A stretch of 15,155 nucleotides of DNA from the NCBI GenBank assembly GCA_964403465.1, contig CAYOFY010000036.1:1-15155 (forward strand). Reading direction: 5' to 3'. The position numbers and the translations under genes were made by a program. Positions within the stretch are counted from its first letter, which is position 1. The number at the start of each line of letters is the position of its first letter. This DNA comes from JAFGKM01 sp964403465. GTDB taxonomy: Bacteria; Ratteibacteria; UBA8468; B48-G9; JAFGKM01. Below the pieces are notes generated by a model, which worked only from the letters and a program-made list of their open reading frames with translations, was not told the origin of the DNA and did not search any database. Positions 5,619-13,110 of the stretch are shown piece by piece.

Positions 5619-5669
5619 CCATTGCGAGTGCCGTGGCCCGTTCTGCGGGGTCTATTACGAAGCAATCCC
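5619..5669. repeat. Dispersed palindrome family 2, copy D (longer centre)
   Basis: CCATTGCGAG at the left and GAAGCAATCCC at the right, with ATTGC and GCAAT arms as in copies A-C but a longer, diverged middle. No further gene is seen between it and the peptidase leader. Confidence 0.65.
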
Positions 5670-5702
5670 TCCGGTCCGAGCCTTTTTGAAAGATTCGTCC
5701 AA

Positions 5703-5740
5703 ATCATTTAGAATATATCAAATGATGAAATGATCACTTC
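5703..5740. promoter_or_regulatory. Palindromic operator-like sites upstream of the C1 peptidase
   Basis: ATCATTT (5703-5709) and AAATGAT (5720-5726) form a 7-bp perfect inverted repeat, followed at once by the near-perfect palindrome GAAATGATCACTTC (5727-5740), with one mismatched pair. The word AAATGAT occurs twice. This is more symmetry than expected by chance even in AT-rich DNA, and fits a regulator-binding region. No clear -35/-10 pair was found beside it. Confidence 0.4.
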
Positions 5741-5787
5741 AAAATGAATAGAAAATAATTTTGGAGTTTTGAACTGCGAGTCAAAGA

Positions 5788-5811
5788 CGGGAACGCAAGA
5801 AGTGGTTCTCG
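5788..5811 (+). other. Stem-loop in the leader of the C1 peptidase gene
   Basis: CGGGAAC (5788-5794) pairs with GTTCTCG (5805-5811), seven pairs with one G-U, around a 10-base loop. It ends four bases before GGGGG (5816-5820), the likely ribosome site of the peptidase gene, so it could affect translation. It matches no riboswitch that I recognise. Confidence 0.35.
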
Positions 5812-5826
5812 AAACGGGGGTATACA

Positions 5827-6699
5827 ATGATAAACACAATTGGCAGGCACGGAATGGGCTGGATTCCTGACTACCCGGACATAAGGGACTATACCAAAGA
5901 CACAAAGGAAATAGAGGAAATGTTTGTGAACATAGGACGAAAAACAAAAAAGGCACTCCCCGGATTCGTTGACATTCGGGAATGGTGCTCACCCATTGAT
6001 GACCAGGGTTCACTCGGTTCCTGCACAGCGCATGCGGGTGTTGGAATGATTGAATATTATGAAATGAGGGCTTTCGGGAAATTTACCAAGGCATCGCGAC
6101 TTTTTCTCTATAAGGCAGCAAGGAATCTTATGAAGATGAAAGGGGATACGGGTGCTTTTCTAAGAACCACAATGGGGGCGATGGTTCTTTTTGGGTCTCC
6201 TCCCGAGGACTACTGGCAATACACCGACGATGAAGAAAAGTTTGATATTGAGCCACCCGCGTTCTGTTATGCCTTTGCGCAAAACTACCAGACAATAAAA
6301 TACTTCAGACATGATACTTCGGGCATATCCAAAAACGGCCTGTTAGAACAGATAAAATTATATCTTGTGTCAGGACATCCGCCAATGTTTGGTTTTTCTG
6401 TTTACTCATCAATCAGGGAAGCGGAGAAAACGGGCAAGATCCCTTTCCCGTCGCAAAAAGAAAAAACACTTGGAGGACACGCTATTATGGCCGTTGGATA
6501 TGACGACAGGATGAAAATAAAAAATCCGTATTCCAAGAGAGAGACAACCGGTGCATTGTTAATCCGCAATTCGTGGGGGGAAATCTGGGGTGAAAAAGGT
6601 TATGGATGGCTTCCTTACGATTATGTTCTTTCCGGCCTGGCACAGGATTTCTGGTCAGTATTAAAGAAGGAATGGATTGACACTGCCCAGTTTGAATGA
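5827..6699 (+). CDS. Papain-like C1-family cysteine peptidase, no signal peptide
   Basis: A 290-residue protein with the papain catalytic set: Gln60 (oxyanion hole) and nucleophile Cys66 in DDQGSLGSCTAHA, His218 in GGHAIMAVGYDD, and Asn248 in IRNSWGEIWGEKGYGWLPY. The N-terminal MGWIPDYPDIRDY (10-22) is the usual opening of a bacterial branch of C1 peptidases and may act as a short prosegment. No signal peptide or membrane helix is visible, so it should stay in the cytoplasm unless exported by an unusual route. GGGGG (5816-5820), six bases before the ATG, is the likely ribosome site. It stands alone between a palindrome-rich region and the flippase operon; its substrate is unknown. A role in processing a glycan-related protein, or in defence, would be speculation. 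Confidence 0.9.
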   Translation: MINTIGRHGMGWIPDYPDIRDYTKDTKEIEEMFVNIGRKTKKALPGFVDIREWCSPIDDQGSLGSCTAHAGVGMIEYYEMRAFGKFTKASRLFLYKAARNLMKMKGDTGAFLRTTMGAMVLFGSPPEDYWQYTDDEEKFDIEPPAFCYAFAQNYQTIKYFRHDTSGISKNGLLEQIKLYLVSGHPPMFGFSVYSSIREAEKTGKIPFPSQKEKTLGGHAIMAVGYDDRMKIKNPYSKRETTGALLIRNSWGEIWGEKGYGWLPYDYVLSGLAQDFWSVLKKEWIDTAQFE

Positions 6700-6731
6700 T
6701 AACCCTGATTCTCTTCTTTTCGCCCCGCCTC

Positions 6732-6760
6732 TTGACAACTTTGTTCAAATAGTTTAAAAT
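6732..6760 (+). promoter_or_regulatory. Promoter of the flippase/methyltransferase operon
   Basis: A consensus TTGACA (6732-6737), a 17-base spacer and TAAAAT (6755-6760). This is the strongest promoter in the window and has the same -10 and spacing as the two promoters before the regulator gene. The predicted leader is about 20 bases and has no Shine-Dalgarno. Confidence 0.7.
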
Positions 6761-6771
6761 AAATTGAACAA
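6741..6771. promoter_or_regulatory. Operator-like inverted repeat over the flippase promoter
   Basis: TTGTTCAA (6741-6748) and TTGAACAA (6764-6771) are perfect 8-bp complements, 15 bases apart, centred on the -10 box. A bound dimer would block RNA polymerase. The right arm resembles CTGAACA at 4882-4888 and 4684-4690 before the GbsR-like gene, and the left arm resembles TTCTTCAA at 4651-4658. Confidence 0.5.
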
Positions 6772-6786
6772 TTTACATTGCATATT

Positions 6787-8058
6787 ATGAATACAGCGAA
6801 AATAAAGCAGTATTTCCATTCTCATGGAATTATTCCGAGAAATACTCTGATTTTGTACGCTGCTCACATTATTAGCGCCTTGATTTCTCTTGTTTTCTTT
6901 GGGGTCTTGGCGCGGTATTTGGGCATTGTTAATTTTGGTCTTTTTTCTTATGTGTATGCCTTCATGACGGTTGGTCAGACCGTAGGTGCTTTTGGACTTG
7001 ATATGCTTATGATAAGGGAAATATCAGGAGACATAAAGAATGCAATGTTTATTACCGGCAATACTGTGATACTTAAAATTGTTTTTTCCGTTATCACATT
7101 GCTTTTTGCTTTTTTGGTCATTCTATTTTTACCCGCAGAACCCTTAACAAAAAAGATTCTGCTATTATTTTCTCCATATATACTTCTTTCGAATATTAAT
7201 CTCACACTATGGTATATCGGTGATGGATACCAGAAAATGGAATACAGGGGATTTTTCACAATAGCATATTATTGTTGCAGGACAGTTGGCGGATGGTTTG
7301 TTCTGAAATATTTGCCGGGTATGACTGCTCTGTTCGTTTTTCTTTTATCAATTGAATTATTTTTCTTGATTTTGAGTTTTTTATTTACCCGTCTATGTTT
7401 CGGAAAAATCAAATTGGAATTTAGAAAGGAAGTTTTGAAACGGATTGTTTATCTTTCCTTCCCGTTTGCAGTCAGCAGTATTCTCCTTATTTTTTTATTG
7501 CGTATGGATATCCTGCTTCTAAATGCATTGAAAGGTGAAGTTGCGGTTGGATTTTACAGTCCTGCTCAAAAACTTGTGGGCATGATTCTTCTATTTTCAA
7601 ATGCATTTTGCGGCGCGGCTTATCCGGCAATGAGTCAATCCTCAAGAATTACAACGGACAGGGGATATGGCATTTTTGTTAGAGCAGTTAAACTTGTGTT
7701 TTTCGCAGGAGTACTATTTGCTTTTTTAACGACTCTGATTGCTGAACCTCTCATAAGAATAATTTTTGGGAGTGAGTATATACTTTCTATCAAGGTCCTG
7801 AAAATAATGGTCTGGATGTGCCCTTCGTTTTTTGCGGCTTCGCTCTTTTGGGTACTTTTTGCCGTTAAGAATTTTCAACACCTGACTACAATTGTCTGTT
7901 CCTGTGGAATTATAGTTTCTTTTGGACTGAACTTCTATCTCATAAAGAAGATGAGTTATCTGGGAAGTGCATTGGCAATGGTTCTATTCTCGTTTTTTTT
8001 GCTGATATTCAGTTTGGTAATATATTATGAAAAGAGAAATGAACTGTTTAATCTGTAA
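6787..8058 (+). CDS. Wzx-like polysaccharide flippase (MOP superfamily)
   Basis: A 423-residue integral membrane protein with about a dozen or more hydrophobic segments spread along its length. The N-terminal pattern LARYLGIVNFGLFSYVYAFMT, followed by REISGD, is typical of the polysaccharide-biosynthesis flippases that move lipid-linked repeat units from the inner to the outer leaflet of the inner membrane. The ATG at 6787 is preferred; an in-frame TTG at 6778 is possible, and neither has a Shine-Dalgarno. It begins an operon under a consensus promoter, and its end overlaps the next gene by 32 bases. Its base composition is markedly AT-rich (for example 15 G+C in the 60 bases from 7321), unlike the genes after 9909, consistent with acquisition from elsewhere. 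Confidence 0.9.
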   Translation: MNTAKIKQYFHSHGIIPRNTLILYAAHIISALISLVFFGVLARYLGIVNFGLFSYVYAFMTVGQTVGAFGLDMLMIREISGDIKNAMFITGNTVILKIVFSVITLLFAFLVILFLPAEPLTKKILLLFSPYILLSNINLTLWYIGDGYQKMEYRGFFTIAYYCCRTVGGWFVLKYLPGMTALFVFLLSIELFFLILSFLFTRLCFGKIKLEFRKEVLKRIVYLSFPFAVSSILLIFLLRMDILLLNALKGEVAVGFYSPAQKLVGMILLFSNAFCGAAYPAMSQSSRITTDRGYGIFVRAVKLVFFAGVLFAFLTTLIAEPLIRIIFGSEYILSIKVLKIMVWMCPSFFAASLFWVLFAVKNFQHLTTIVCSCGIIVSFGLNFYLIKKMSYLGSALAMVLFSFFLLIFSLVIYYEKRNELFNL

Positions 8059-9043
8059 CAAATCAGATCTCAAGGTTGTATACCGCGATAGAATGCATGG
8101 TGAAAGATTTTTTGTTTTTCAATGCAAAAAATGTCGGTTCATCTTCACCTATCCTATATTTTCGACAGAAGAACTATCGCGTTTCTATCCTCCGAATTAC
8201 TATTCATTTGTCCCCAGACGGAGCAATTGTTTATTACCTGAGGGTAACACGCCCAAAAAGAAAATACGCAGAGAATTAAGAAAGCTTTTGCTCAAAGAGA
8301 AAAATTATTCTTTTGAAATAGAACAATCAGTTATCTCTTCCATGTTGCGCGTCTTTTTGCCAATCTACCGGTATCTTGCAACAGAAATATATCCCCGTAA
8401 CAAAGATGGCGGGAGGTTGCTTGATATAGGTTGTGGTTGCGGAGAGTATCTGGTGTCTCTAAGAATGTTGCATTGGGATGTTTATGGTATAGACGTCAAT
8501 AGGGAAGCAGCATTTTATGCGGGTAACAATTGTGGTTTGAAAGTCATTTGTGGGGAAATTTTTGACGCTGGTTTTCCGGGGGATTTTTTTGATGTTATCA
8601 CGCTGCACCATACATTGGAACACGTATCTTCGTTATTGGAAACTCTGGAGGAGATAAGGCGTATCCTGAAAAAAGATGGTGAAATAATAATTACTGTTCC
8701 CAATATATGGAATTGGGAGAGAATACTTTTTGGGAGATTCTGGTGGGCATGGGATATCCCGAGGCATCTATGGCATTTTTCACCACTATCATTGGAAAGG
8801 CTTTTAAGAAAAACTGGATTCGAAAAAACAAAAGTATGTTATCAGGCAGATATGTATAATTTCCCCAAGAACATTAGAAATATGATGACTGACATTCTGC
8901 AAGATCAGGCTGGCCTAATGAATCTGTTATTTGAACAGGACAAACTGCGTTTTGTCACCAAATATTTCATGGCACCAATCGGGCTCATAGGGGCACTGCT
9001 TCGTGTTTCGGAACAATTCGTCGTTTTTGCCAGGAAGCGATGA
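8027..9043 (+). CDS. Class I SAM methyltransferase with N-terminal zinc ribbon
   Basis: A 338-residue cytoplasmic methyltransferase. An N-terminal zinc ribbon is formed by Cys7, Cys10, Cys33 and Cys36, followed by a linker. The SAM-binding Rossmann fold shows motif I LLDIGCGCGEY at 131-141, the acidic GIDVN at 154-158 and LHHTLEHV at 193-200. The block WDIPRHLWHFSP after it is characteristic of the methyltransferases found in antigen and deoxysugar loci, where they methylate a nucleotide-linked sugar or glycan. The start at 8027 overlaps the flippase; an ATG at 8039 (MNCLIC) is equally possible and neither has a clear ribosome site. Translation is probably coupled to the flippase. The acceptor atom and sugar are unknown. 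Confidence 0.88.
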   Translation: MKREMNCLICNKSDLKVVYRDRMHGERFFVFQCKKCRFIFTYPIFSTEELSRFYPPNYYSFVPRRSNCLLPEGNTPKKKIRRELRKLLLKEKNYSFEIEQSVISSMLRVFLPIYRYLATEIYPRNKDGGRLLDIGCGCGEYLVSLRMLHWDVYGIDVNREAAFYAGNNCGLKVICGEIFDAGFPGDFFDVITLHHTLEHVSSLLETLEEIRRILKKDGEIIITVPNIWNWERILFGRFWWAWDIPRHLWHFSPLSLERLLRKTGFEKTKVCYQADMYNFPKNIRNMMTDILQDQAGLMNLLFEQDKLRFVTKYFMAPIGLIGALLRVSEQFVVFARKR

Positions 9044-9086
9044 GGGCATGAAATGGATTGGTTTCCCGAAGAGAGGGGAAAGGCAT

Positions 9087-9845
9087 ATGAGACTGACAAG
9101 ACAGAATGTTTACTATTCAGTGGATAGACTTCTTTTTACACAACTCAGGGAAAAAAGAAGACAGAAAGGTTCTTTATATATTTTCTATGCCGCATGCAAA
9201 ATAATAACAAATTTATTCATAAATTATTTGGAATACGTCTCTTTCAAAATGTTGAGATCCGGAATGATTTTTTCATTTCGGGGAGAGAAATTCCGGTATT
9301 TCTACAGTCTATACAATAATACATGGAAGAATGAGAGAGCTGTTGAAGTTCCGATTATACGACGTATGGTAGAACAGTATGAAGGGAGAAAAATACTTGA
9401 AATAGGTAATGTACTACAACATTATTGTACAGTCAACCATACTATTTTAGATAAATACGAAACGGGAAAAGGTGTTATTAATGAAGATATAATCAGTTTT
9501 CATCCAGGCGAAAAATATGACCTGATTATTAGTATATCCACTTTTGAACATGTGGGATACGATGAAGATATTAAGGATAGTTCAAAAATATTGCACAGTA
9601 TGGATAATTTAAGGAATCTGCTTTCTGATAAAGGCATGGCTGTTCTGACATTCCCTTTAGGATACAATCCCTTTTTAGACAGATTTTTAAAACAGGAGAC
9701 GATAAAATTTACAAGGATATATTGTTTTAAAAAAAAATCAAGGGATAATAGATGGATTGAGGTGAATTTCAGGGATATTGAAGAAGCAAAATATGGGTTT
9801 CCTTTTCCGGGTGCCAATGTTCTAATTTTTGGGATTATTGAGTAA
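9087..9845 (+). CDS. Second SAM methyltransferase-like protein with altered motif I
   Basis: A 252-residue protein. The usual glycine-rich SAM loop is replaced by ILEIGNVLQHY at 103-113, followed by DKYE at 122-125, INEDI at 131-135 and ISTFEHVG at 150-157. This set belongs to a recognisable branch of class I methyltransferases common in glycan clusters, in which the loop GxGxG is not kept. The N-terminal 75 residues are basic and partly hydrophobic and could touch the membrane. The start at 9087 is chosen for GAGAGGGGAA (9071-9080); in-frame alternatives are ATG 9048 and GTG 9003, the latter overlapping the previous gene. Its DNA is the most AT-rich in the window: 96 G+C in the 300 bases from 9181. 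Probable role: methylation of a sugar; substrate unknown. Confidence 0.75.
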   Translation: MRLTRQNVYYSVDRLLFTQLREKRRQKGSLYIFYAACKIITNLFINYLEYVSFKMLRSGMIFSFRGEKFRYFYSLYNNTWKNERAVEVPIIRRMVEQYEGRKILEIGNVLQHYCTVNHTILDKYETGKGVINEDIISFHPGEKYDLIISISTFEHVGYDEDIKDSSKILHSMDNLRNLLSDKGMAVLTFPLGYNPFLDRFLKQETIKFTRIYCFKKKSRDNRWIEVNFRDIEEAKYGFPFPGANVLIFGIIE

Positions 9846-9908
9846 AGAATATTTTTAAAAATTAAGATTGATACAGGAAGTTCTTTTTCGAAAAGGAGTG
9901 AGGAAAAT

Positions 9909-10835
9909 ATGAAACTTATCGTGAGGGCTCCGGTGAGGATTGATTTTGCAGGTGGATGGACAGATATACAGCCTTTTGCTGAGTCTGAAGGCGGGGCGGT
10001 TCTCAATGCGGCTATATCCAGGTATGTTCAGGGAACCCTTGAAATTCATGAGGGGAAATCTCAATCGAAGAGTCTGGATGCCGCCGGGATTGTTTCCCGG
10101 AGCTCAGGGATAGGCATATCCTACGGATCTGACCTGCCTACTGGAAGCGGGCTGGGAACTTCGGCATCTATGAATGTGGTGTTCCTTTTCCTTATAAGAT
10201 ACGAGTTATTCAAGAACGAAAGGCCGGAGGTTATAGCAGAGGCTGCTTTTGAGATGGAGCAATTGCTCAGGATAAAGGGGGGCAAGCAGGACCAGTATGC
10301 CGCGGCTCTGGGTGGCATAAATTTCATGACGTTTACCGATAAGGTGAAGGTTGAACGTTTAAAAATAAAAGAAACCGTAAGAGACAGTCTGGAGAAAAGA
10401 CTGGTGCTGTGTTACAGCGGAAAATCCCGCCTTTCCGGGAATATACACGACAAGGTCTGGGGTAAATACCTGAAGGGCGAGACGGTATCCGCTTTCAAGG
10501 GGCTTAAGAGGGTTGCTTATGAAATAAAAAATTCTCTTTTAAAAGGAAGGTTGGATGAATTTGCATGTCTGCTCAATGAGAACTGGGAATATCAGAAGGA
10601 ACTTGACTCTTCCGTAACTAATCCTGTGACTGAGAAGCTTTTTGCAATTGCCTTCAAGAACGGAGCCACGGCCGGAAAGGCATGCGGAGCGGGCGGCGGA
10701 GGGTGTCTTCTATTTTTCTGTGAAGATGGAAGAGCATCCTTTGTGGGAAAATCTCTCGTGCAGGTGGGTGGCAAAATCATACCGTTCAGGTTTTCAGAAA
10801 AAGGACTTACATGGAGGTTGGCAACAGGAAAATGA
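9909..10835 (+). CDS. GHMP-family sugar kinase (heptose/fucose kinase-like)
   Basis: Predicted to phosphorylate a sugar or sugar phosphate with ATP in the cytoplasm, feeding a nucleotide-sugar pathway. The 308 residues contain all three GHMP motifs: RAPVRIDFAGGWTD at 6-19, the ATP loop DLPTGSGLGTSAS at 75-87, and GATAGKACGAGGGGCLLF at 252-269. GGKQDQYAAALGG at 124-136 carries the probable catalytic Asp128. AGGWTD is shared with fucokinases and with D-glycero-D-manno-heptose 7-phosphate kinases, so the substrate could be either. A good Shine-Dalgarno (AGGAGTGAGGA) precedes the ATG. Its stop overlaps the next start as ATGA, giving translational coupling. No partner nucleotidyltransferase or heptose isomerase lies in the window unless the GlmU-like enzyme serves. 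Confidence 0.88.
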   Translation: MKLIVRAPVRIDFAGGWTDIQPFAESEGGAVLNAAISRYVQGTLEIHEGKSQSKSLDAAGIVSRSSGIGISYGSDLPTGSGLGTSASMNVVFLFLIRYELFKNERPEVIAEAAFEMEQLLRIKGGKQDQYAAALGGINFMTFTDKVKVERLKIKETVRDSLEKRLVLCYSGKSRLSGNIHDKVWGKYLKGETVSAFKGLKRVAYEIKNSLLKGRLDEFACLLNENWEYQKELDSSVTNPVTEKLFAIAFKNGATAGKACGAGGGGCLLFFCEDGRASFVGKSLVQVGGKIIPFRFSEKGLTWRLATGK

Positions 10836-11986
10836 AGATAGCGATTGATGCGGCAGGTCCGTTGAGTTCATCGGAGAAGGGAGGGATTTCTTACTTTCTC
10901 AGCGACTTTCTTTCTGCGCTGAAGGATACTGATGCAAAAAACAGTTATCTGATATTTGGATATTTCTGGCATAACTATAGGGAAAAAAGAAGGAGGATCG
11001 TAATTCCGTCCTCGCCGAATTTTACCTTAAAAACCCTTTCTTTGCCGAGGAGGATAGTAAAAAATCTGGAGGAAAAACTGCATATTCCTGTAATAGAACA
11101 ATTTCTCACGAAAGATAACATTTCTCTTTTCCACAGCATATCAGCACAGGAAATGCCGTATTTCAGAAAAATAAAGAGTGTATATTCTCTATATGACCTT
11201 GCCTATGAGATAAATCCCTCCTGGTATAAAGAAAAGTGGTACAGTTATGTCAAAAAATCGGCAGTAAGAGCAGATATGGTTGTCACAACTTCCTTTTCCA
11301 CAAAAAACGATATTGTAAATCTTTATGGAATAAGCCCCGATAAGATAAGGGTCGTCTATCTTGGTGTGAATAGAACACTGTTTAATAGTTCCTGCACTTC
11401 ACACAATGAAATCTCAATAAAAAAATACGGTCTGCCGGAGAAGTTTATTTTAACGGTTGCCACGTCTGTCAGAAGAAAAAATATCCCCTTGCTCATAAGT
11501 GCTTACGACAGCATGTCAGGGAAGGGAAAAATAGAAAAACTTGTTATTGTCGCCGGCTCGCACAACGTCAAGAGCGAAATAGACGAAATCGTCCGGGAAA
11601 GGAATATTCAAAATAAAGTGTTATGCTTGAGCGAAGTTCCGACGGAAGACCTGGCTGATTTTTACAGAATGGCCACATTGTTCATTTTTCCGTCCCTTTA
11701 TGAGGGGTTTGGACTGCCTGTTATTGAAGCTATGGCCTGCGGATGTCCGACAATTTTATCAAATATTTCTTCCCTTCCGGAAGTTGGGGGAGACGCCGCT
11801 GTTCTTGTTGATCCTCATAACGAAGAGGAAATTATCCATACCATGGAAGAAATACTTCTGGATGAGAAAAGAAGAGATGAAATGAGAATTAGAGGGTTGG
11901 AACGGGCAAATTTCTTCACTTGGGAAAAGACAGTGAAGGAGACCCTTAAAGTATATCATGAAGTCATATATGAGGAGGATGGGTGA
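10832..11986 (+). CDS. GT4-family glycosyltransferase (first)
   Basis: A 384-residue cytoplasmic or membrane-associated GT-B enzyme that adds a sugar from a nucleotide donor to the growing lipid-linked glycan with retention. An N-terminal GGISYFLSDFLSAL loop binds acceptor or phosphate; SLYDLAYEINPSWY at about 119-132 recalls mannosyltransferases of the MtfB/WbaZ type; and the donor-binding signature EGFGLPVIEAMACGCP is at 291-306. The ATG at 10832 overlaps the GHMP kinase stop (ATGA) with AGGAAA in front; the in-frame ATG at 10811 would add seven unlikely residues. Its own stop overlaps the next start as GTGA. The sugar transferred is not known, mannose or a similar hexose being the better guess. 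Confidence 0.92.
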   Translation: MKIAIDAAGPLSSSEKGGISYFLSDFLSALKDTDAKNSYLIFGYFWHNYREKRRRIVIPSSPNFTLKTLSLPRRIVKNLEEKLHIPVIEQFLTKDNISLFHSISAQEMPYFRKIKSVYSLYDLAYEINPSWYKEKWYSYVKKSAVRADMVVTTSFSTKNDIVNLYGISPDKIRVVYLGVNRTLFNSSCTSHNEISIKKYGLPEKFILTVATSVRRKNIPLLISAYDSMSGKGKIEKLVIVAGSHNVKSEIDEIVRERNIQNKVLCLSEVPTEDLADFYRMATLFIFPSLYEGFGLPVIEAMACGCPTILSNISSLPEVGGDAAVLVDPHNEEEIIHTMEEILLDEKRRDEMRIRGLERANFFTWEKTVKETLKVYHEVIYEEDG

Positions 11987-13110
11987 GCAAAATATGTTAT
12001 GTCATAGGAACGCTTGAGATCGGGGGTGCTGAGAGACAATTACTGAAGCTTCTGAAATATATGGATAAGGAGAAATTTTTGCCTGTTTTTATTGCTTTGC
12101 GGGGTGGAGCGATGAGGAAAGAATTTGAAAAAATGGTCAAGGTCATAGTCATTGGTAAAAGATGGAAGATTGACCCTGTTTTTTTATTTAGACTCATAAA
12201 GGTTATAAAAGCGGAAAAGCCTGATATCTTGCATACTTCAATGTTCACTTCAAATACATGGGGAAGGATTGCCGGGAAGATAGCGCACGTGCCGTTTATC
12301 ATAGGTTCTGAATTATGTGTGGATCTGGGAAAGAGATGGTATCACCGCCTCATGGATAGGGCTTTGTTACCTTTTACGGATATAATAATAGCGAATTCCG
12401 ATGCTGTGAAGAAATTTTATCAAAAAACAGAGAGGATTCCTGAAGAGAAACTGATTGTCATCAATAACGGAGTTGAGCTGGAAGAATTACCGGATATAGA
12501 AGAAAATCCACTCTTCAGGGAAAATCTCGGTATTGAGAAAAAAGGTTTCATAATAGGAGCCGGTGGGCGGTTTACTGAACAGAAGGGATTTATGTATCTG
12601 CTGAGGGCAATCCCTGAAGTGTTGAAGGTGTATCCTGAAAGTACCTTCATTTTTGTCGGTGATGGCCCGCTGAGACAGTATTTTGAAGATTATGTCAGAG
12701 AAAACAAACTGAAAGGCAGTGTGGTTTTTACCGGATACAGAAAAGATATCCTGAAAATCTTTGCTCTTTGTGACATCATTGCGGTACCTTCGGTTTTCGA
12801 GGGTTTGCCTAATGTTGTCCTCGAGGGTATGTTTCTAAGCAAGCCAGTGATAGGAACGGATATCCCGGAAATTGCGTATCTTGTCGATGACGGGACGACA
12901 GGTTTACTGGTCCCTGTCAAAAACACTCGTGAACTTGCCGAGAAAATCATTCTTCTCCTGCAAAAACCTGAATTGCGCAGAAGCATGGGAGAAAAAGGCC
13001 ATAATGTTGTCAGGGATAGATTTTCTTTATCTGCCATGGTCAAGAATTATGAAAAAGTTTATTCAGAGGGGAAACGGATAAATAAATGTGCGCGATATGT
13101 GGAATCATAA
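11983..13110 (+). CDS. GT4-family glycosyltransferase (second)
   Basis: A 375-residue GT-B retaining glycosyltransferase starting with GTG, supported by AGGAGG at 11973-11978 and the GTGA overlap with the previous stop. Motifs are GGAERQL at 14-20, GRFTEQKG at 195-202, FVGDGPLR at 224-231 and the donor-binding FEGLPNVVLEGM at 272-283. This layout matches GT4 enzymes of exopolysaccharide and O-antigen loci. It differs enough from its neighbour that a recent tandem duplication is not indicated. Its 3' end overlaps the amidotransferase gene by 25 bases. Confidence 0.92.
   Translation: MSKICYVIGTLEIGGAERQLLKLLKYMDKEKFLPVFIALRGGAMRKEFEKMVKVIVIGKRWKIDPVFLFRLIKVIKAEKPDILHTSMFTSNTWGRIAGKIAHVPFIIGSELCVDLGKRWYHRLMDRALLPFTDIIIANSDAVKKFYQKTERIPEEKLIVINNGVELEELPDIEENPLFRENLGIEKKGFIIGAGGRFTEQKGFMYLLRAIPEVLKVYPESTFIFVGDGPLRQYFEDYVRENKLKGSVVFTGYRKDILKIFALCDIIAVPSVFEGLPNVVLEGMFLSKPVIGTDIPEIAYLVDDGTTGLLVPVKNTRELAEKIILLLQKPELRRSMGEKGHNVVRDRFSLSAMVKNYEKVYSEGKRINKCARYVES

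Noticed and set aside
4595..5669. CRISPR array
   Set aside because: The repeats are palindromes of different families at irregular distances, with no uniform spacers and no cas genes.
5770..5826. c-di-GMP (GEMM) riboswitch, suggested by GGGAACGCAAG and CGAAACGGGGGTA
   Set aside because: The conserved GGCAAACC block and the paired CCGG/CCGGGTT receptor region are missing; only short look-alike words are present.
5827..6699. Inactivated peptidase
   Set aside because: Gln60, Cys66, His218 and Asn248 are all in place and the frame is intact.
10832..13110. Tandem duplication of the two GT4 genes
   Set aside because: They share only the family signatures; sequence between motifs, loop lengths and N-termini differ clearly.
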